NCBI GenBank assembly: GCA_019119365.1 | Contig: DWXD01000046.1 | Coordinates: 1 to 54,535 of the forward strand | Source of the DNA: Candidatus Gemmiger stercoripullorum | Lineage (GTDB): Bacteria; Bacillota; Clostridia; Oscillospirales; Ruminococcaceae | DNA: 54,535 nt | Direction of reading: 5' to 3' | Part shown: positions 34,876 through 43,848 of the stretch, piece after piece | Numbering within the stretch: the first letter of the stretch is position 1 | How the letters are laid out: each line of letters begins with the position of its first letter | Position numbers and translations under genes: made by a program | The notes under the pieces: model-generated | Seen by the model: only the letters and a program-made list of their open reading frames with translations | Database searches by the model: none | What the model was told of the DNA's origin: nothing

Positions 34876-36216
34876 TTGTTCGGTTTTGCGAACTTTTTGC
34901 TGCTGGCGCTGTTTGCGGCAGCGGCGGCCGACCTGGTCCTGGCGCTGTGCGCCGCAAGCGCCGGGCCCGGGCGGGCCCGGCGCGCGCTGGGCTGGCTGTG
35001 GCGGGACGGGCATTTCCTGTTCGGCGGCTGGGGCGCGGCCTGGCGCGCGCGCGCCGGGGCGGCGCTGTTCACGGCCGGGCTGTGCTGCTACGAGGTCAGC
35101 GTTGTGTTCTGCAACAGCATGGCGCGCGAGGCCTGGGGCTGGGTGCAGGGCGCGCTGGCCCCGGCGCTGGACGCCGTCGCCTTCCTCTGTTTTGCCGCCA
35201 AAATCCTGCTGGGCACCCGCTACACCTGGCGGGAGCTGGGCGTGGCCGGGGCGCTGTATTTTATTGCGCGGTGGGTCCATTTCAACGCACACAACATCTG
35301 GTGGATCGGGCTCGTGTTTGCGGTGCTGGCCGCCAAGGACGTACAGCTGGAAAAGCCGCTGCAATGCTTTTTGCTGTCCGGCCTGGCCGCGCTGGCGCTG
35401 GTGATGAGTCTGAATGCCGCCGGGGCGCTGCCGCCCCCGCCGGAGCTGGCGGCCGAGCGCAATGTGACCGAGATCCGCGGCACCTATGGCTACGGCCACC
35501 CCAACACGTTCGGCGGGCTGGTGTTCGGCCTGACGCTGGCGTGGGGCATGCTGCGTGCGCGCCGCCCGCGCTGGATCGACGCGGGCCTCACGGCGGCCGT
35601 GGGCGTCTTTGTGCTGGTGGGCCCGGCTTCGCGCACGGCGGGGCTATCCTGCCTGGCGCTGGCGGCCGGGCTGGCTGTGTGCCGCCTGTGGGGCGCGCGG
35701 CCGCTGCCGCGCGCCGTGCCGTGGCTGTGCGCCGCCGCCGTGCCGCTGCTGGCGGCGGTGAGTTATCTTTTGCCGCTGGGTCTGGTCAAGGACGGCCCGC
35801 TGTGGGGGGACTTTGGCCCCGAATGGCTCGGGCGCATCGACTATGTACTGACCGGGCGGCTCTCGATGATCTGGATGGCCTACCGCCTGCTGGATGTCAA
35901 GATCGCCGGGCAGGTGGTCGGGACCTGGCCTTCGGTAGACAACAGCTTTGTGTTCACGCTGTACCAGTTCGGCCCGGTGGTGGCCGTGCTGCTGGCGGCC
36001 GGGCTGATCGCGGCGCTGTGGGGCTACGCGCGGCGCCAGCGGCGCGTGGAAGCGCTGTGCCTGCTGGTCATGCTGGCGTATGCGTTTATGGAATGCCAGA
36101 GCTTCCACCTGACGACCAACCCCGCGGCGCTGCTGCTGGCCGGGGTGGTGTTTGTCCAGCCGCCGCGGCAGTGGGCGGGCGTATGCGGCAAAGAGGCGGA
36201 GATCCCGCCGGCATAA
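34876..36216 (+). CDS. Wzy / O-antigen-ligase-like polytopic membrane protein
   Basis: A 446-residue protein with about eleven hydrophobic helices. Two segments resemble polysaccharide polymerases of Firmicutes: IRGTYGYGHPNTFGGLVFG (central G-HPN motif) and PSVDNSFVFTLYQFG (the DNS-Y-L-G motif). It would link lipid-carried repeat units outside the membrane, but no glycosyltransferase cluster is adjacent, so the role is inferred. The start is TTG at 34876, five bases after GGGGGGTG; no ATG or GTG is in frame in the leader. A strong promoter precedes it. Confidence 0.7.
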   Translation: MFGFANFLLLALFAAAAADLVLALCAASAGPGRARRALGWLWRDGHFLFGGWGAAWRARAGAALFTAGLCCYEVSVVFCNSMAREAWGWVQGALAPALDAVAFLCFAAKILLGTRYTWRELGVAGALYFIARWVHFNAHNIWWIGLVFAVLAAKDVQLEKPLQCFLLSGLAALALVMSLNAAGALPPPPELAAERNVTEIRGTYGYGHPNTFGGLVFGLTLAWGMLRARRPRWIDAGLTAAVGVFVLVGPASRTAGLSCLALAAGLAVCRLWGARPLPRAVPWLCAAAVPLLAAVSYLLPLGLVKDGPLWGDFGPEWLGRIDYVLTGRLSMIWMAYRLLDVKIAGQVVGTWPSVDNSFVFTLYQFGPVVAVLLAAGLIAALWGYARRQRRVEALCLLVMLAYAFMECQSFHLTTNPAALLLAGVVFVQPPRQWAGVCGKEAEIPPA

Positions 36217-36234
36217 AACCACAGTATCAATTAC

Positions 36235-36272
36235 AAAAAGGCAGAGGCCCGGGAACGGGTCTCTGCCTTTTT
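36235..36272. terminator. bidirectional terminator between the Wzy-like gene and lysA
   Basis: A 17-bp stem AAAAAGGCAGAGGCCCG (36235-36251) with CGGGTCTCTGCCTTTTT (36256-36272), one G-T pair, A-rich on the left and T-rich on the right, so it works in both directions between convergent genes. Confidence 0.92.
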
Positions 36273-36324
36273 GCTTTCACTCAACAGGGCGCGGGCGGCA
36301 GCCGGTTTTGGCAAACGGGCTTTC

Positions 36325-37611
36325 TCAGAAGCCCATCTTTTTGTAAAACGGGGTGCAGTCCAGCGTGGCGAAGTAATCGGCCGGGGTCTCGGCGCGGCGG
36401 ATCAGCTCGTGGCTGCCGTCCTCGTGCAGCAGCACCTCGGCGCTGCGCAGCTTACCGTTATAGTTGTAGCCCATCGAGAAGCCGTGCGCGCCGGTGTCAT
36501 GGATGAACAGCACGTCGCCGCGGTCGATTTTGGGCAGGGCGCGGTCGATGGCAAACTTGTCGTTGTTCTCGCACAGGCCGCCCACGATATCGTAGACATG
36601 GTCGGCGGGGGCAGTCTCCTTGCCCAGCACCGTGATGTGGTGGTACGCGCCGTACATGGCCGGGCGCATGAGGTTGGCCGCGCAGGCGTCGACGCCGATA
36701 TATTCCTTGTAGATATGCTTTTCGTGGATGGCCGTCGTGACCAGCGCGCCGTAGGGGCCGAGCATATAGCGGCCCATCTCGGTATAAATGGCGACGTCGC
36801 CCATACCGGCGGGCACAAGGATGTCCTCATACTGTTTGCGCACGCCCTCGCCGATGGCAAAGATATCGTTCGCGCGCTGGCCGGGCTGATACGGGATGCC
36901 GACGCCGCCCGACAGGTTGATGAAACCGATGTGTGCGCCGGTCTTTTCGTGCAGGCGCACGGCCAGGCGGAACAGCACACCGGCCAGCTCGGGGTAGTAG
37001 TCGTCGGTGACGGTGTTGCTGGCGAGGAAGGCATGGATACCGAACTCCTTCGCGCCTTTTTGCAGCAGGCGGGTATACGCTTCGGCCATCTGGTCCTCGG
37101 TCATGCCGTATTTGGAATCGCCGGGGTTGTCCATGATGCCGTTGCCAAGTTCGAACACGCCGCCGGGGTTGTAGCGGCAGCTGATGACGGGCGGGATGCC
37201 CGCGACCCGTTCAAGGAAATCGACGTGGGTCAGATCGTCCAGGTTGATGACGGCCTGCAGGTCCCAGGCTTTGCGCATGTCCTCGGCCGGGGTCTCGTTG
37301 GAGGAGAACATGATATCGCGGCCGCGGAAATCACACGCCTCGCTGAGCTGCAGCTCGGTATAGCTCGAGCAGTCGACGCCGCAGCCCTCCTCCTGCAGGA
37401 TCTTGAGCAGGTAGGGGTTGGGGGTGGCTTTGACGGCGAAATATTCTTTGTAGCCGGGGTTCCAGGCGAACGCCTGCTGTACGCGGCGGGCGTTTTCGCG
37501 GATGGCTTTTTCGTCATAGATGTGGAACGGGGTGGGCACATCGGCCATGATGGCCTGCGCCTGTTCCAGCGTGATAAACGGCTTTTTTTCGTTGGTCATG
37601 GGGTCAGACAT
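36325..37611 (-). CDS. lysA: diaminopimelate decarboxylase
   Basis: PLP-dependent decarboxylation of meso-diaminopimelate to lysine. The 428-residue protein has the PLP lysine Lys61 in YFAVKATPNP, the phosphate-binding GGVG region in INLSGGVGIPY, and CENNDKFA with the dimer-interface Cys-Glu. The alanine-racemase-like fold is full length. Two start codons are possible: ATG at 37611, preceded by AAGGAAAGG, and ATG at 37599. I prefer the first. It is transcribed alone from a promoter at 37718; no lysine riboswitch is visible in the roughly 100-base leader. Confidence 0.92.
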   Translation of the reverse strand: MSDPMTNEKKPFITLEQAQAIMADVPTPFHIYDEKAIRENARRVQQAFAWNPGYKEYFAVKATPNPYLLKILQEEGCGVDCSSYTELQLSEACDFRGRDIMFSSNETPAEDMRKAWDLQAVINLDDLTHVDFLERVAGIPPVISCRYNPGGVFELGNGIMDNPGDSKYGMTEDQMAEAYTRLLQKGAKEFGIHAFLASNTVTDDYYPELAGVLFRLAVRLHEKTGAHIGFINLSGGVGIPYQPGQRANDIFAIGEGVRKQYEDILVPAGMGDVAIYTEMGRYMLGPYGALVTTAIHEKHIYKEYIGVDACAANLMRPAMYGAYHHITVLGKETAPADHVYDIVGGLCENNDKFAIDRALPKIDRGDVLFIHDTGAHGFSMGYNYNGKLRSAEVLLHEDGSHELIRRAETPADYFATLDCTPFYKKMGF

Positions 37612-37717
37612 CCTTTCCTTGCTCTGCGCCCCGCGGGCGCTTCCCTCTATGCCGCGGCCGGGCGTGTTTGAAGGCTCAAACCCGCCCAAAGCGAAATTTT
37701 ATGCACGGCTGGGTATT

Positions 37718-37746
37718 ATTATACATCTTCCGGCGCGGCAGGGCAA
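37718..37746 (-). promoter_or_regulatory. promoter of lysA
   Basis: Minus strand: -35 TTGCCC (37741-37746), 17-base spacer, -10 TATAAT (37718-37723). Confidence 0.68.
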
Positions 37747-37763
37747 GGGGGGGCAGGCGGATG

Positions 37764-39266
37764 TCAGCAGGCTTTGGGGCGGTGGCCGGCGGGGTCTGCG
37801 GCCGGCCGGACATGCACCGTGGCCGGGGCCGGGGTTGCAGCCGGGGCGGCGGCCTCGCCCGAAACCGGGGCGGGCGTTTCGGCGGGGTCTGCCAGCCCGA
37901 GCTTGTGCAGCGCGGCCAGGCGGCGGGCATGCATGCGGTTTTGCAGCGTGCGCATCGTCCAGCGGTAGGCCGGGTACAGGAACACGCAGGCCAGCGTCCA
38001 GGCACAGGGGTTGGACAGGCGCGCGCCGGTAAAGCCGAGCAGCGGCACCATCGTGACAGCCACCAGCGTGCGGCCCACCATCTCGGCCACACCGGCCATC
38101 ATCGCCAGGCCGGAATAGCCGAGCCCCTGGATGACATAGCGCCACACAACGAGCGCGCCGAGCGGGATGAAGAACAGGCTGTTGGCAAACATATACTGCT
38201 GCGCCATCGCAACGATCTCCACCTCGGTGCGGGTGTCCAGGAACAGGCCGAAGATCGTAACGTCAAAGAAGCGCAGGCCCACGAACGCCGCCACCGAATA
38301 GACCACGCAGATACCCAGCGCGCAGCGCACGCCGCGGCGCACGCGGTCCAGGCGGGAAGCGCCGAGGTTCTGCCCCGCAAAGGTCGCCATGGCGGTGCCG
38401 GTGCTTTCTAGCGGCACGCTCATGAGGTTCTGGGTCTTGCCGGCCGCCGTGACAGCCGCCACGGCGGTGGAGCCCAGCTGGTTGACGGCGCTCTGGATCA
38501 TGACGCTGCCGACGGCCGTGATCGTGCACTGCAGGCCCATGGGCAGGCCCATGGCCGAAAGCTGGCGGCAGAGCGCGGCGTCGGGGCGGCTTTCGCCGGG
38601 CTGCATCTTGAGCATCGTAAACCGGCGCAGCATATAGACAAGGCTGGCGACGCCCGAAATGGCCTGCGAAAGGTTGGTCGCAAGCGCCGCGCCGAGCACG
38701 CCCATATCAAACGAGATGATAAAGTAAAGGTCCAGCCCGACGTTGAGCACGCTGGTCAAAACAAGAAAATACAGCGGGGTCTTGCTGTCGCCCAGCGCGC
38801 GCATGATGGCGGCGACCATGTTGTACAAAAACACGAACGGGATGCCCGCAAAGATCCAGCCGATATAGGTGCAGGAGTTTTCGATGATGTCGGACGGGGT
38901 CTGCATCAGCTGCATGATGGGGCGGGTCAGCGCGACGGTGGACACCGTGAGCACAACGCCCCACCCCACGCACAGCCAGGCCGCGTTGGCCACCCGGCGG
39001 CGCATGAGCACCATGTCCCGCGCGCCGAACGCCTGCGCGATGGGGATGGCAAACCCGTTGCAGATGCCGATGACGAAACCGAGGATCAGGTAGTTCACCG
39101 ACCCGGTGGCGCCGACGGCCGCCAGCGCGCTGACGCCGACAAAGCGGCCGACGATGATCGTGTCGGCCAGTGAATAGAACTGCTGGAACAGGTTGCCCAG
39201 CATCAGCGGCAGCATGAACAGCATGATGACCTTGAACGGCGAGCCGCTGGTCAGATCCTTTGTCAT
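37764..39266 (-). CDS. MATE-family efflux transporter
   Basis: A 500-residue protein with twelve predicted helices in two homologous halves, opening MTKDLTSGSPFKVIMLFMLP followed by NLFQQFYSLADTIIVGRFVG, the usual start of Firmicutes MATE proteins. These export cationic drugs or metabolites in exchange for Na+ or H+. A long Ala/Pro-rich cytoplasmic tail of about 40 residues follows the last helix. The ATG at 39266 is preceded by GGGGGAGG; upstream in-frame codons are unsupported. It has its own promoter at 39397. Confidence 0.93.
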   Translation of the reverse strand: MTKDLTSGSPFKVIMLFMLPLMLGNLFQQFYSLADTIIVGRFVGVSALAAVGATGSVNYLILGFVIGICNGFAIPIAQAFGARDMVLMRRRVANAAWLCVGWGVVLTVSTVALTRPIMQLMQTPSDIIENSCTYIGWIFAGIPFVFLYNMVAAIMRALGDSKTPLYFLVLTSVLNVGLDLYFIISFDMGVLGAALATNLSQAISGVASLVYMLRRFTMLKMQPGESRPDAALCRQLSAMGLPMGLQCTITAVGSVMIQSAVNQLGSTAVAAVTAAGKTQNLMSVPLESTGTAMATFAGQNLGASRLDRVRRGVRCALGICVVYSVAAFVGLRFFDVTIFGLFLDTRTEVEIVAMAQQYMFANSLFFIPLGALVVWRYVIQGLGYSGLAMMAGVAEMVGRTLVAVTMVPLLGFTGARLSNPCAWTLACVFLYPAYRWTMRTLQNRMHARRLAALHKLGLADPAETPAPVSGEAAAPAATPAPATVHVRPAADPAGHRPKAC

Positions 39267-39396
39267 AACAAATCCTCCCCCTGTTCCCCAAAGCTTTGCA
39301 GGCGCGGCGACCGCGCCCTCTATTGCGCGGTGCTGCGTCTGTTTTTGTGTTTTGCCTGCCGGGCTGACGCCCGTGTCTTTTTGAGGAACGGAGTTT

Positions 39397-39424
39397 ATTA
39401 TACTACCGCCGCGCAGAAAATCAA
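39397..39424 (-). promoter_or_regulatory. promoter of the MATE gene
   Basis: Minus strand: -35 TTGATT (39419-39424), 16-base spacer, -10 TATAAT (39397-39402), about 130 bases before the ATG. Confidence 0.62.
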
Positions 39425-39475
39425 GCGAGGGAAACAATTATTTTTCTGGGCGTTTTTTGCACTGGGCGGCGGCGC

Positions 39476-39516
39476 GAAAACCGCCGCCTCCCCGGGTGGG
39501 GAAAGCGGCGGTTTTC
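39476..39516 (-). terminator. hairpin after the U32 gene
   Basis: Twelve-bp stem GAAAACCGCCGC (39476-39487) and GCGGCGGTTTTC (39505-39516). The better T run lies on the plus side, so its efficiency for the minus-strand gene is uncertain, but it sits just beyond the stop at 39539. Confidence 0.6.
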
Positions 39517-39538
39517 CGGCTTTTTTCAGCTTTCTTTT

Positions 39539-40768
39539 TCAGTTTTCTTTTTTGGGCATGCGCAGCAGGCTGCAGGGCATCAGCGGGGTCTCGCAGGGGA
39601 TGGAGAACGCCATCATCGGGTGCGGGGTCGCCTGGATGGCCGCGCCGTCCGCATCGCGTATCCAGTCCGGCGTCAGCGTGCAGATCGTGCCGTCCGGCTG
39701 CAGGACTTCGAGCGTATCACCCAGGCTGAATTTGCCGCGCTGGGTGCAGCGCGCGACGCCGTCTTCCCACGAATCGACCGTGCCGATGAAATCCCACGGG
39801 CGCACATAGGTGTGGCTGGGGGTCTGCAGCGCCTGCTCTTTGCCAAAGTAGAACCCCGGCGAATAGTGGCGGTGGCTGGTGCGGTCCAGCTCGTCAAAGA
39901 CATCGGCGGGCAGCTCGAAAGCGTCGGCGGCCGGGTCGGCCAGGTAGTGGTCCAGCGCGCGGCGGTAGGCGCTTGTGACCGAGGCGACGTAGTAAAACGT
40001 CTTGGCGCGGCCTTCGATCTTGAGCGAATCGACGCCCGCCTGGCAGACCAGGTCGATGAACGGCGCGGTGCACAGGTCGTTGGCGTTCAGGATGTAGCTG
40101 CCGTCCTGATTTTCACCGATCTCCATATACTGGCCGGGGCGGCGCTCCTCCACCAGATAATACTTCCAGCGGCAGGGCTGGGCGCACTCGCCGCGGTTGC
40201 CGCTGCGGCCGGTCATGTAGCTGGACAGCAGGCAGCGGCCGGACACGCTCATGCACATGGCGCCGTGGACGAACGCTTCCAGTTCAAGCTCCGGCGGCGC
40301 GTGGTCGCGGATCTGGGCGATGTCGGGCAGGCTCAGCTCCCGCGCAAGCACGACCCGCTTGACGCCGAGCTCATAGGCGGCCGCGGCGGCGGCATAGTTG
40401 GCGATGCCCGCCTGGGTGGAAAAGTGGATGTCAACGCCGGGGGCATATTTCTGCGCAAGGCGCAGCACGCCGAGGTCCGCGATGATGAAGGCGTCCACCC
40501 CGGCGGCGGCCGCCTGCTCGATGGCGGCGGGCAGGCGGGCCAGCTCCTCGTTGGTGGGCAGCGTGTTGAGCGTGAGGTAGACGCGGCGGCCGCGCGCATG
40601 GGCGAAGATGCAGCCCTCCTGCAGTTCCGCGGCCGTAAAGTTGGGCGGCGCGGCGCGCATGCCGAACTCCGGCAGCGCGCAGTAGACGGCGTCCGCGCCG
40701 TAGAGCACCGCATATTTCAGTGTTTCCAGGCTGCCCGCGGGGGACAGCAGTTCGGGCTGTTGCAGCAT
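39539..40768 (-). CDS. U32-family protein, TrhP/RlhA-like
   Basis: A 409-residue U32 family protein. It starts ELLSPAGSLETLKYAVLYGADAVYCA, and has the family cysteines in GAMCMSVSGRCLLSSYMTGRSGNRGECAQPCRWKY (split: GAMCMSVSGRCLLSS and NRGECAQPCRWKY) and SLKIEGRAKTFYYVASV. Members labelled peptidases are now known to act in hydroxylation of tRNA uridine-34 (TrhP) or 23S rRNA cytidine (RlhA), probably with an iron-sulfur cluster and prephenate. TrhP is the closer guess by length. The ATG follows AAGGAACG. It lies 90 bases downstream of mltG. Confidence 0.85.
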   Translation of the reverse strand: MLQQPELLSPAGSLETLKYAVLYGADAVYCALPEFGMRAAPPNFTAAELQEGCIFAHARGRRVYLTLNTLPTNEELARLPAAIEQAAAAGVDAFIIADLGVLRLAQKYAPGVDIHFSTQAGIANYAAAAAAYELGVKRVVLARELSLPDIAQIRDHAPPELELEAFVHGAMCMSVSGRCLLSSYMTGRSGNRGECAQPCRWKYYLVEERRPGQYMEIGENQDGSYILNANDLCTAPFIDLVCQAGVDSLKIEGRAKTFYYVASVTSAYRRALDHYLADPAADAFELPADVFDELDRTSHRHYSPGFYFGKEQALQTPSHTYVRPWDFIGTVDSWEDGVARCTQRGKFSLGDTLEVLQPDGTICTLTPDWIRDADGAAIQATPHPMMAFSIPCETPLMPCSLLRMPKKEN

Positions 40769-40823
40769 AGATCGTTCCTTTTCATGTATCCGCCGCGCTT
40801 TTTTTGGCGCCGGAGGGTGAAAG

Positions 40824-40853
40824 CTGGCGGGCCTGCGGCTGCAGGCCCGCCAG
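40824..40853 (-). terminator. terminator-like hairpin after mltG
   Basis: Thirteen-bp perfect stem CTGGCGGGCCTGC (40824-40836) and GCAGGCCCGCCAG (40841-40853), four-base loop. The T run is weak on the minus strand. Confidence 0.6.
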
Positions 40854-40858
40854 ACGGT

Positions 40859-42259
40859 TTACCAGCCGGCTTCAGCGACGTTGGCGCTGTGTTCGTCGGC
40901 GGTCTTGGCGTAGAAATATTCGCCGGGGTGGTCGCCCGCCGGGTTGCCGGTCACAAAGAAGTAGTAGCCTTCGGCCATGAACTCCTCGTCCGGGTTGAGC
41001 GCGGCGTCAATGGCCGCAAAGCCCGGGTTGGAGATTGGCCCGGCCGGCAGGCCGCTGATGCGGTAGGTGTCGTAGGCGTTGAGCACATCCTCCGGGATGG
41101 CGCCGGCCTGCGGCCAGCCCATATACTCGGCCGTGGGCGAGTTCCAGAGGTAGTTGTTCTCGACATCCTGCGTGATATAGCTGCAGGCGTTGGATTCCAG
41201 CATGTGGCCGCTCCACAGCGGGTCGTCCGATTCCAGACGGTTGTGGAAGCAGGCGCTGACCTTGTAGTCCTCCTCCGGCACGCCGGCCTCCTCCTGGATA
41301 AAGGAGGCAAGGATCACGGCGTCGTCCAGCGTCGTGCCCTTCTCGGCCACCGTGGCCATCAGGTCGGCGGTCTCGGCGTCGAATTGGGCGTAGAGGGTGT
41401 CGACGATCTCATACACCGTGGCGTCGGTGAAGAACTCATAGGTCTCGGGGAAGAGATAGCCCTCGCACTTGAACAGGCGGTCGGGGTTATCGGGGATCTG
41501 GTTCCAGAATTCATACTGGCTGAAGTCCGAACCGTCCGTCCCGTTGGCGCAGTCGAGGAAGGTCTCGACGCTGTCCACCAGGCCCTGGTCCACAAACAGC
41601 TGCGCCACAGCCACGGCGGTGGTGCCTTCCGGGATGGTGACGCGGGTGGTCTGGCGGCGGACCTTCTGCTCGGACAGGGCGGTGATGATATCGTTGTAGC
41701 CCATGCCGGGGTAGAGCTCAAAGTCGCCGTACTGCAGGCCCTCGGCCCGGCCGCTGTACTGGGTGTAGTAGCGGAACAGCCAGCCGTGCTGCACAATGCC
41801 GCTGCTTTCCAGCTGCGCGGCAATGTCCGCCACCGAGGACCCCTGTTCGATCGTGATGGTCTGGATCTCGCCGTTTTCCCCGGCGCCGTCCACTTCCTGG
41901 TAGAGCTTGAGCAGCTGCCAGCCGCCGTAGGCGACCAGCGCCAGCATGACCAGCACGATCACAAGGCCGATGGGGAAACGGCGGCGGCGCACCGGGGTTT
42001 CGTCCTCTTCCTCCTGCGGCTCCGGCTGCGGGCGGGCGTCCATGAACGCTTTGTCCTGGTCCACGTCGTAGGCTTTGCGGCGCGGGGGGGCGGGGATGTC
42101 CGCCCCGGCCGGGGCCTGCGGCGCTTCGGCCGGGGTCTTTGGGGCGGCGGGGGCCTTCGGCGTTTCGGCCGGGGTCTCGGGGGCGGCGGGCTGTGCGCCG
42201 CGGCGGTAGACCTGGCGCTCCTCGCCAGGGGCGCGGCCGGTATCGCGGTTGATCTTCAT
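40859..42259 (-). CDS. mltG: endolytic murein transglycosylase MltG
   Basis: MltG cuts nascent glycan strands next to the membrane and sets their length. The 466-residue protein has an unusually long Pro/Ala-rich cytoplasmic N-terminus (1-95), one transmembrane helix (about 96-112), a LysM-like domain (ITIEQGSSVADIAAQL), and the YceG catalytic domain with CEGYLFPETYEF and the active-site glutamate region LASFIQEEAG (Glu323/324), ending with ISNPGFAAIDAALNP. The ATG follows GGAGAG. It is the last gene of a block with pcrA, thyX, tmk and a GNAT gene. Confidence 0.95.
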   Translation of the reverse strand: MKINRDTGRAPGEERQVYRRGAQPAAPETPAETPKAPAAPKTPAEAPQAPAGADIPAPPRRKAYDVDQDKAFMDARPQPEPQEEEDETPVRRRRFPIGLVIVLVMLALVAYGGWQLLKLYQEVDGAGENGEIQTITIEQGSSVADIAAQLESSGIVQHGWLFRYYTQYSGRAEGLQYGDFELYPGMGYNDIITALSEQKVRRQTTRVTIPEGTTAVAVAQLFVDQGLVDSVETFLDCANGTDGSDFSQYEFWNQIPDNPDRLFKCEGYLFPETYEFFTDATVYEIVDTLYAQFDAETADLMATVAEKGTTLDDAVILASFIQEEAGVPEEDYKVSACFHNRLESDDPLWSGHMLESNACSYITQDVENNYLWNSPTAEYMGWPQAGAIPEDVLNAYDTYRISGLPAGPISNPGFAAIDAALNPDEEFMAEGYYFFVTGNPAGDHPGEYFYAKTADEHSANVAEAGW

Positions 42260-42319
42260 GGGGTACTCTCCTTTTGCGGGCGGGTCCGCCCTCTTTTTCT
42301 TTTCCGTTTGATGGGGAAT

Positions 42320-43147
42320 TTATTCCAGCAGACGGAAATAGACGTCTGTCACGGGGAAACGTTCTTTCAAAAAGCAGACCATGCCGTAGCCGCAGCGCTT
42401 GCCTGCGCCCAGGTACAGCGTCTGGTTTTCGGCCAGCAGGATGCTGGCGCGCACCGCGCCGGTCTTTTCCCGCGCGGCCTGCAGCAGCACGTCGGCGCAG
42501 TGGTCGTTGTCGGCCTGCAGTTCCAGCACATGCAACGTATCGCCCTGCAGGAAGTAAAGGCCGTAACCGCGCGGGTTGGAAACGATGGTCATGCCGCGTC
42601 GGTACAGCCGCGTGACCATCTCCGCCATGGCGGGTTCAGGCAGCTGGACACAGGCGGGCTGATAGTGCAGGCGAGCGTCCAGCAGGCGGCGCACGGTGAG
42701 CGCATCAAACGAAGCCTGCGCCAAAATCGAGCGCTGCACCGGCCTGCGCACCACGCGCAGCGGGAACGCGCTCTGGAAGCCGACGCCCTCTAGCGCGCGG
42801 GAAGCGCGGGACGCGCCCGGCGCGGTGACGGCGAAATCGTAGCCGCTCTGGGCATAGGCGCGCAGGCAGACGGACATCAGGTTTTTCATCACGCCGCGGC
42901 CGCGCGCTTCGGGCCGGGTGAGCATGCCGCTGAACCAGACGCCGCGGCGGCGGCCGCAGTCGACCGGGACAGCCCCCAGCAGCGCCAGGGGTTCGCCGCC
43001 GCGCTCCAGAACAAGCACATTGTCCAGCCCGGCAATGTGCTGCAGCCAGCCGCGCGCCTCGGCCTCATCGGTGCCGAAAGCCTCCGCGCGCAGCGCCGCC
43101 AGGGCGGGCAGGTCCGCGCTGTGCGCGCGGCGCAGTGTCGTGCCCAT
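42320..43147 (-). CDS. GNAT-family N-acetyltransferase
   Basis: A 275-residue protein. The N-terminal 140 residues are a GNAT domain with the acetyl-CoA loop RPEARGRGVMKNLM and a following YDFAVTAPGASR strand. The C-terminal half has no motif I can name but resembles the extra domain of Eis-like two-domain acetyltransferases. The acceptor is unknown. The ATG follows GGGGAAGGGGG. It is 26 bases downstream of tmk and 60 bases upstream of mltG, so it probably shares their transcript. Confidence 0.82.
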   Translation of the reverse strand: MGTTLRRAHSADLPALAALRAEAFGTDEAEARGWLQHIAGLDNVLVLERGGEPLALLGAVPVDCGRRRGVWFSGMLTRPEARGRGVMKNLMSVCLRAYAQSGYDFAVTAPGASRASRALEGVGFQSAFPLRVVRRPVQRSILAQASFDALTVRRLLDARLHYQPACVQLPEPAMAEMVTRLYRRGMTIVSNPRGYGLYFLQGDTLHVLELQADNDHCADVLLQAAREKTGAVRASILLAENQTLYLGAGKRCGYGMVCFLKERFPVTDVYFRLLE

Positions 43148-43173
43148 GCGCGTCGCCCCCTTCCCCTGCCATT

Positions 43174-43848
43174 TTACAGAATATCGCCGAGCTGCGCAAG
43201 TACTTCGGCGTGGATATCTTCCGGCGTGCGCATGATTTTTTTCCCGTTTTCCTCGCGCGTGCAGTCGATGCGCCGCCAGCCCAGCTTGTGCGCGCAGTAT
43301 TCGGCCGCGGCGCGGGAGCGGGCCAGGTATTCGGTATCTTTTTCCTGAATATCCATTTTGGCGGCGTCGCCATGGTAACGCGCGGCCAGCAGCCCCTGCG
43401 AGACTTCGACATCGACCGAGAGGTAGACGACGGCGTCGGGCGCGGGGATGCCCATTTTTTTGTACTCAAAGTCGAACAGCCAGTCCAAAAAGCCGTCCCA
43501 GTGCATGGGCGGCAGCTTGGAGCACTGGTGCACGGCGTTGCTGGTCGTGTAGCGGTCGGAGACAACCAGGCCGCCGGTGCGGTAGAATTCGCCCCAATCG
43601 GTCTTGTAGCTGGCAAAGCGGTCGACGGCGTAGAAGGTCGAAGCCGCATAGGCGTTGACGTCGTCCGGGCGCTGGCCGAACCGCCCCGAAAGATACATGC
43701 GCACCAGGGCGGAGGAATCGCTCTCGTAGTCGGGGAAAGTGATCTGCCGCAGGTCGGCGCCGCGCGCGCGCAGCGCCTGGCAGAGCAGGTTGGTCTGGGT
43801 GCCTTTGCCGGAACCGTCCAGCCCTTCAAAGATAATCAGCTTACCCAT
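43174..43848 (-). CDS. tmk: thymidylate kinase
   Basis: Phosphorylates dTMP to dTDP. The P loop is FEGLDGSGKGT, followed by the DR(Y) motif VVSDRYTTSN and a lid segment. The 224-residue length is slightly long for the family. The reading frame begins inside the last codons of thyX (8-base overlap), so the two enzymes that make dTMP and dTDP are coupled. The alternative, a generic deoxynucleoside kinase, is less likely given this partner. Confidence 0.93.
   Translation of the reverse strand: MGKLIIFEGLDGSGKGTQTNLLCQALRARGADLRQITFPDYESDSSALVRMYLSGRFGQRPDDVNAYAASTFYAVDRFASYKTDWGEFYRTGGLVVSDRYTTSNAVHQCSKLPPMHWDGFLDWLFDFEYKKMGIPAPDAVVYLSVDVEVSQGLLAARYHGDAAKMDIQEKDTEYLARSRAAAEYCAHKLGWRRIDCTREENGKKIMRTPEDIHAEVLAQLGDIL

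Noticed and set aside
37612..37717. Lysine riboswitch before lysA
   Set aside because: The leader is only about 100 bases and shows none of the conserved L-box segments or a paired terminator/antiterminator.
40859..42259. Solute-binding or secreted protease reading of the U32/MltG pair
   Set aside because: MltG motifs and the single helix are clear, and U32 proteins with these cysteines are RNA-modification enzymes rather than secreted peptidases.
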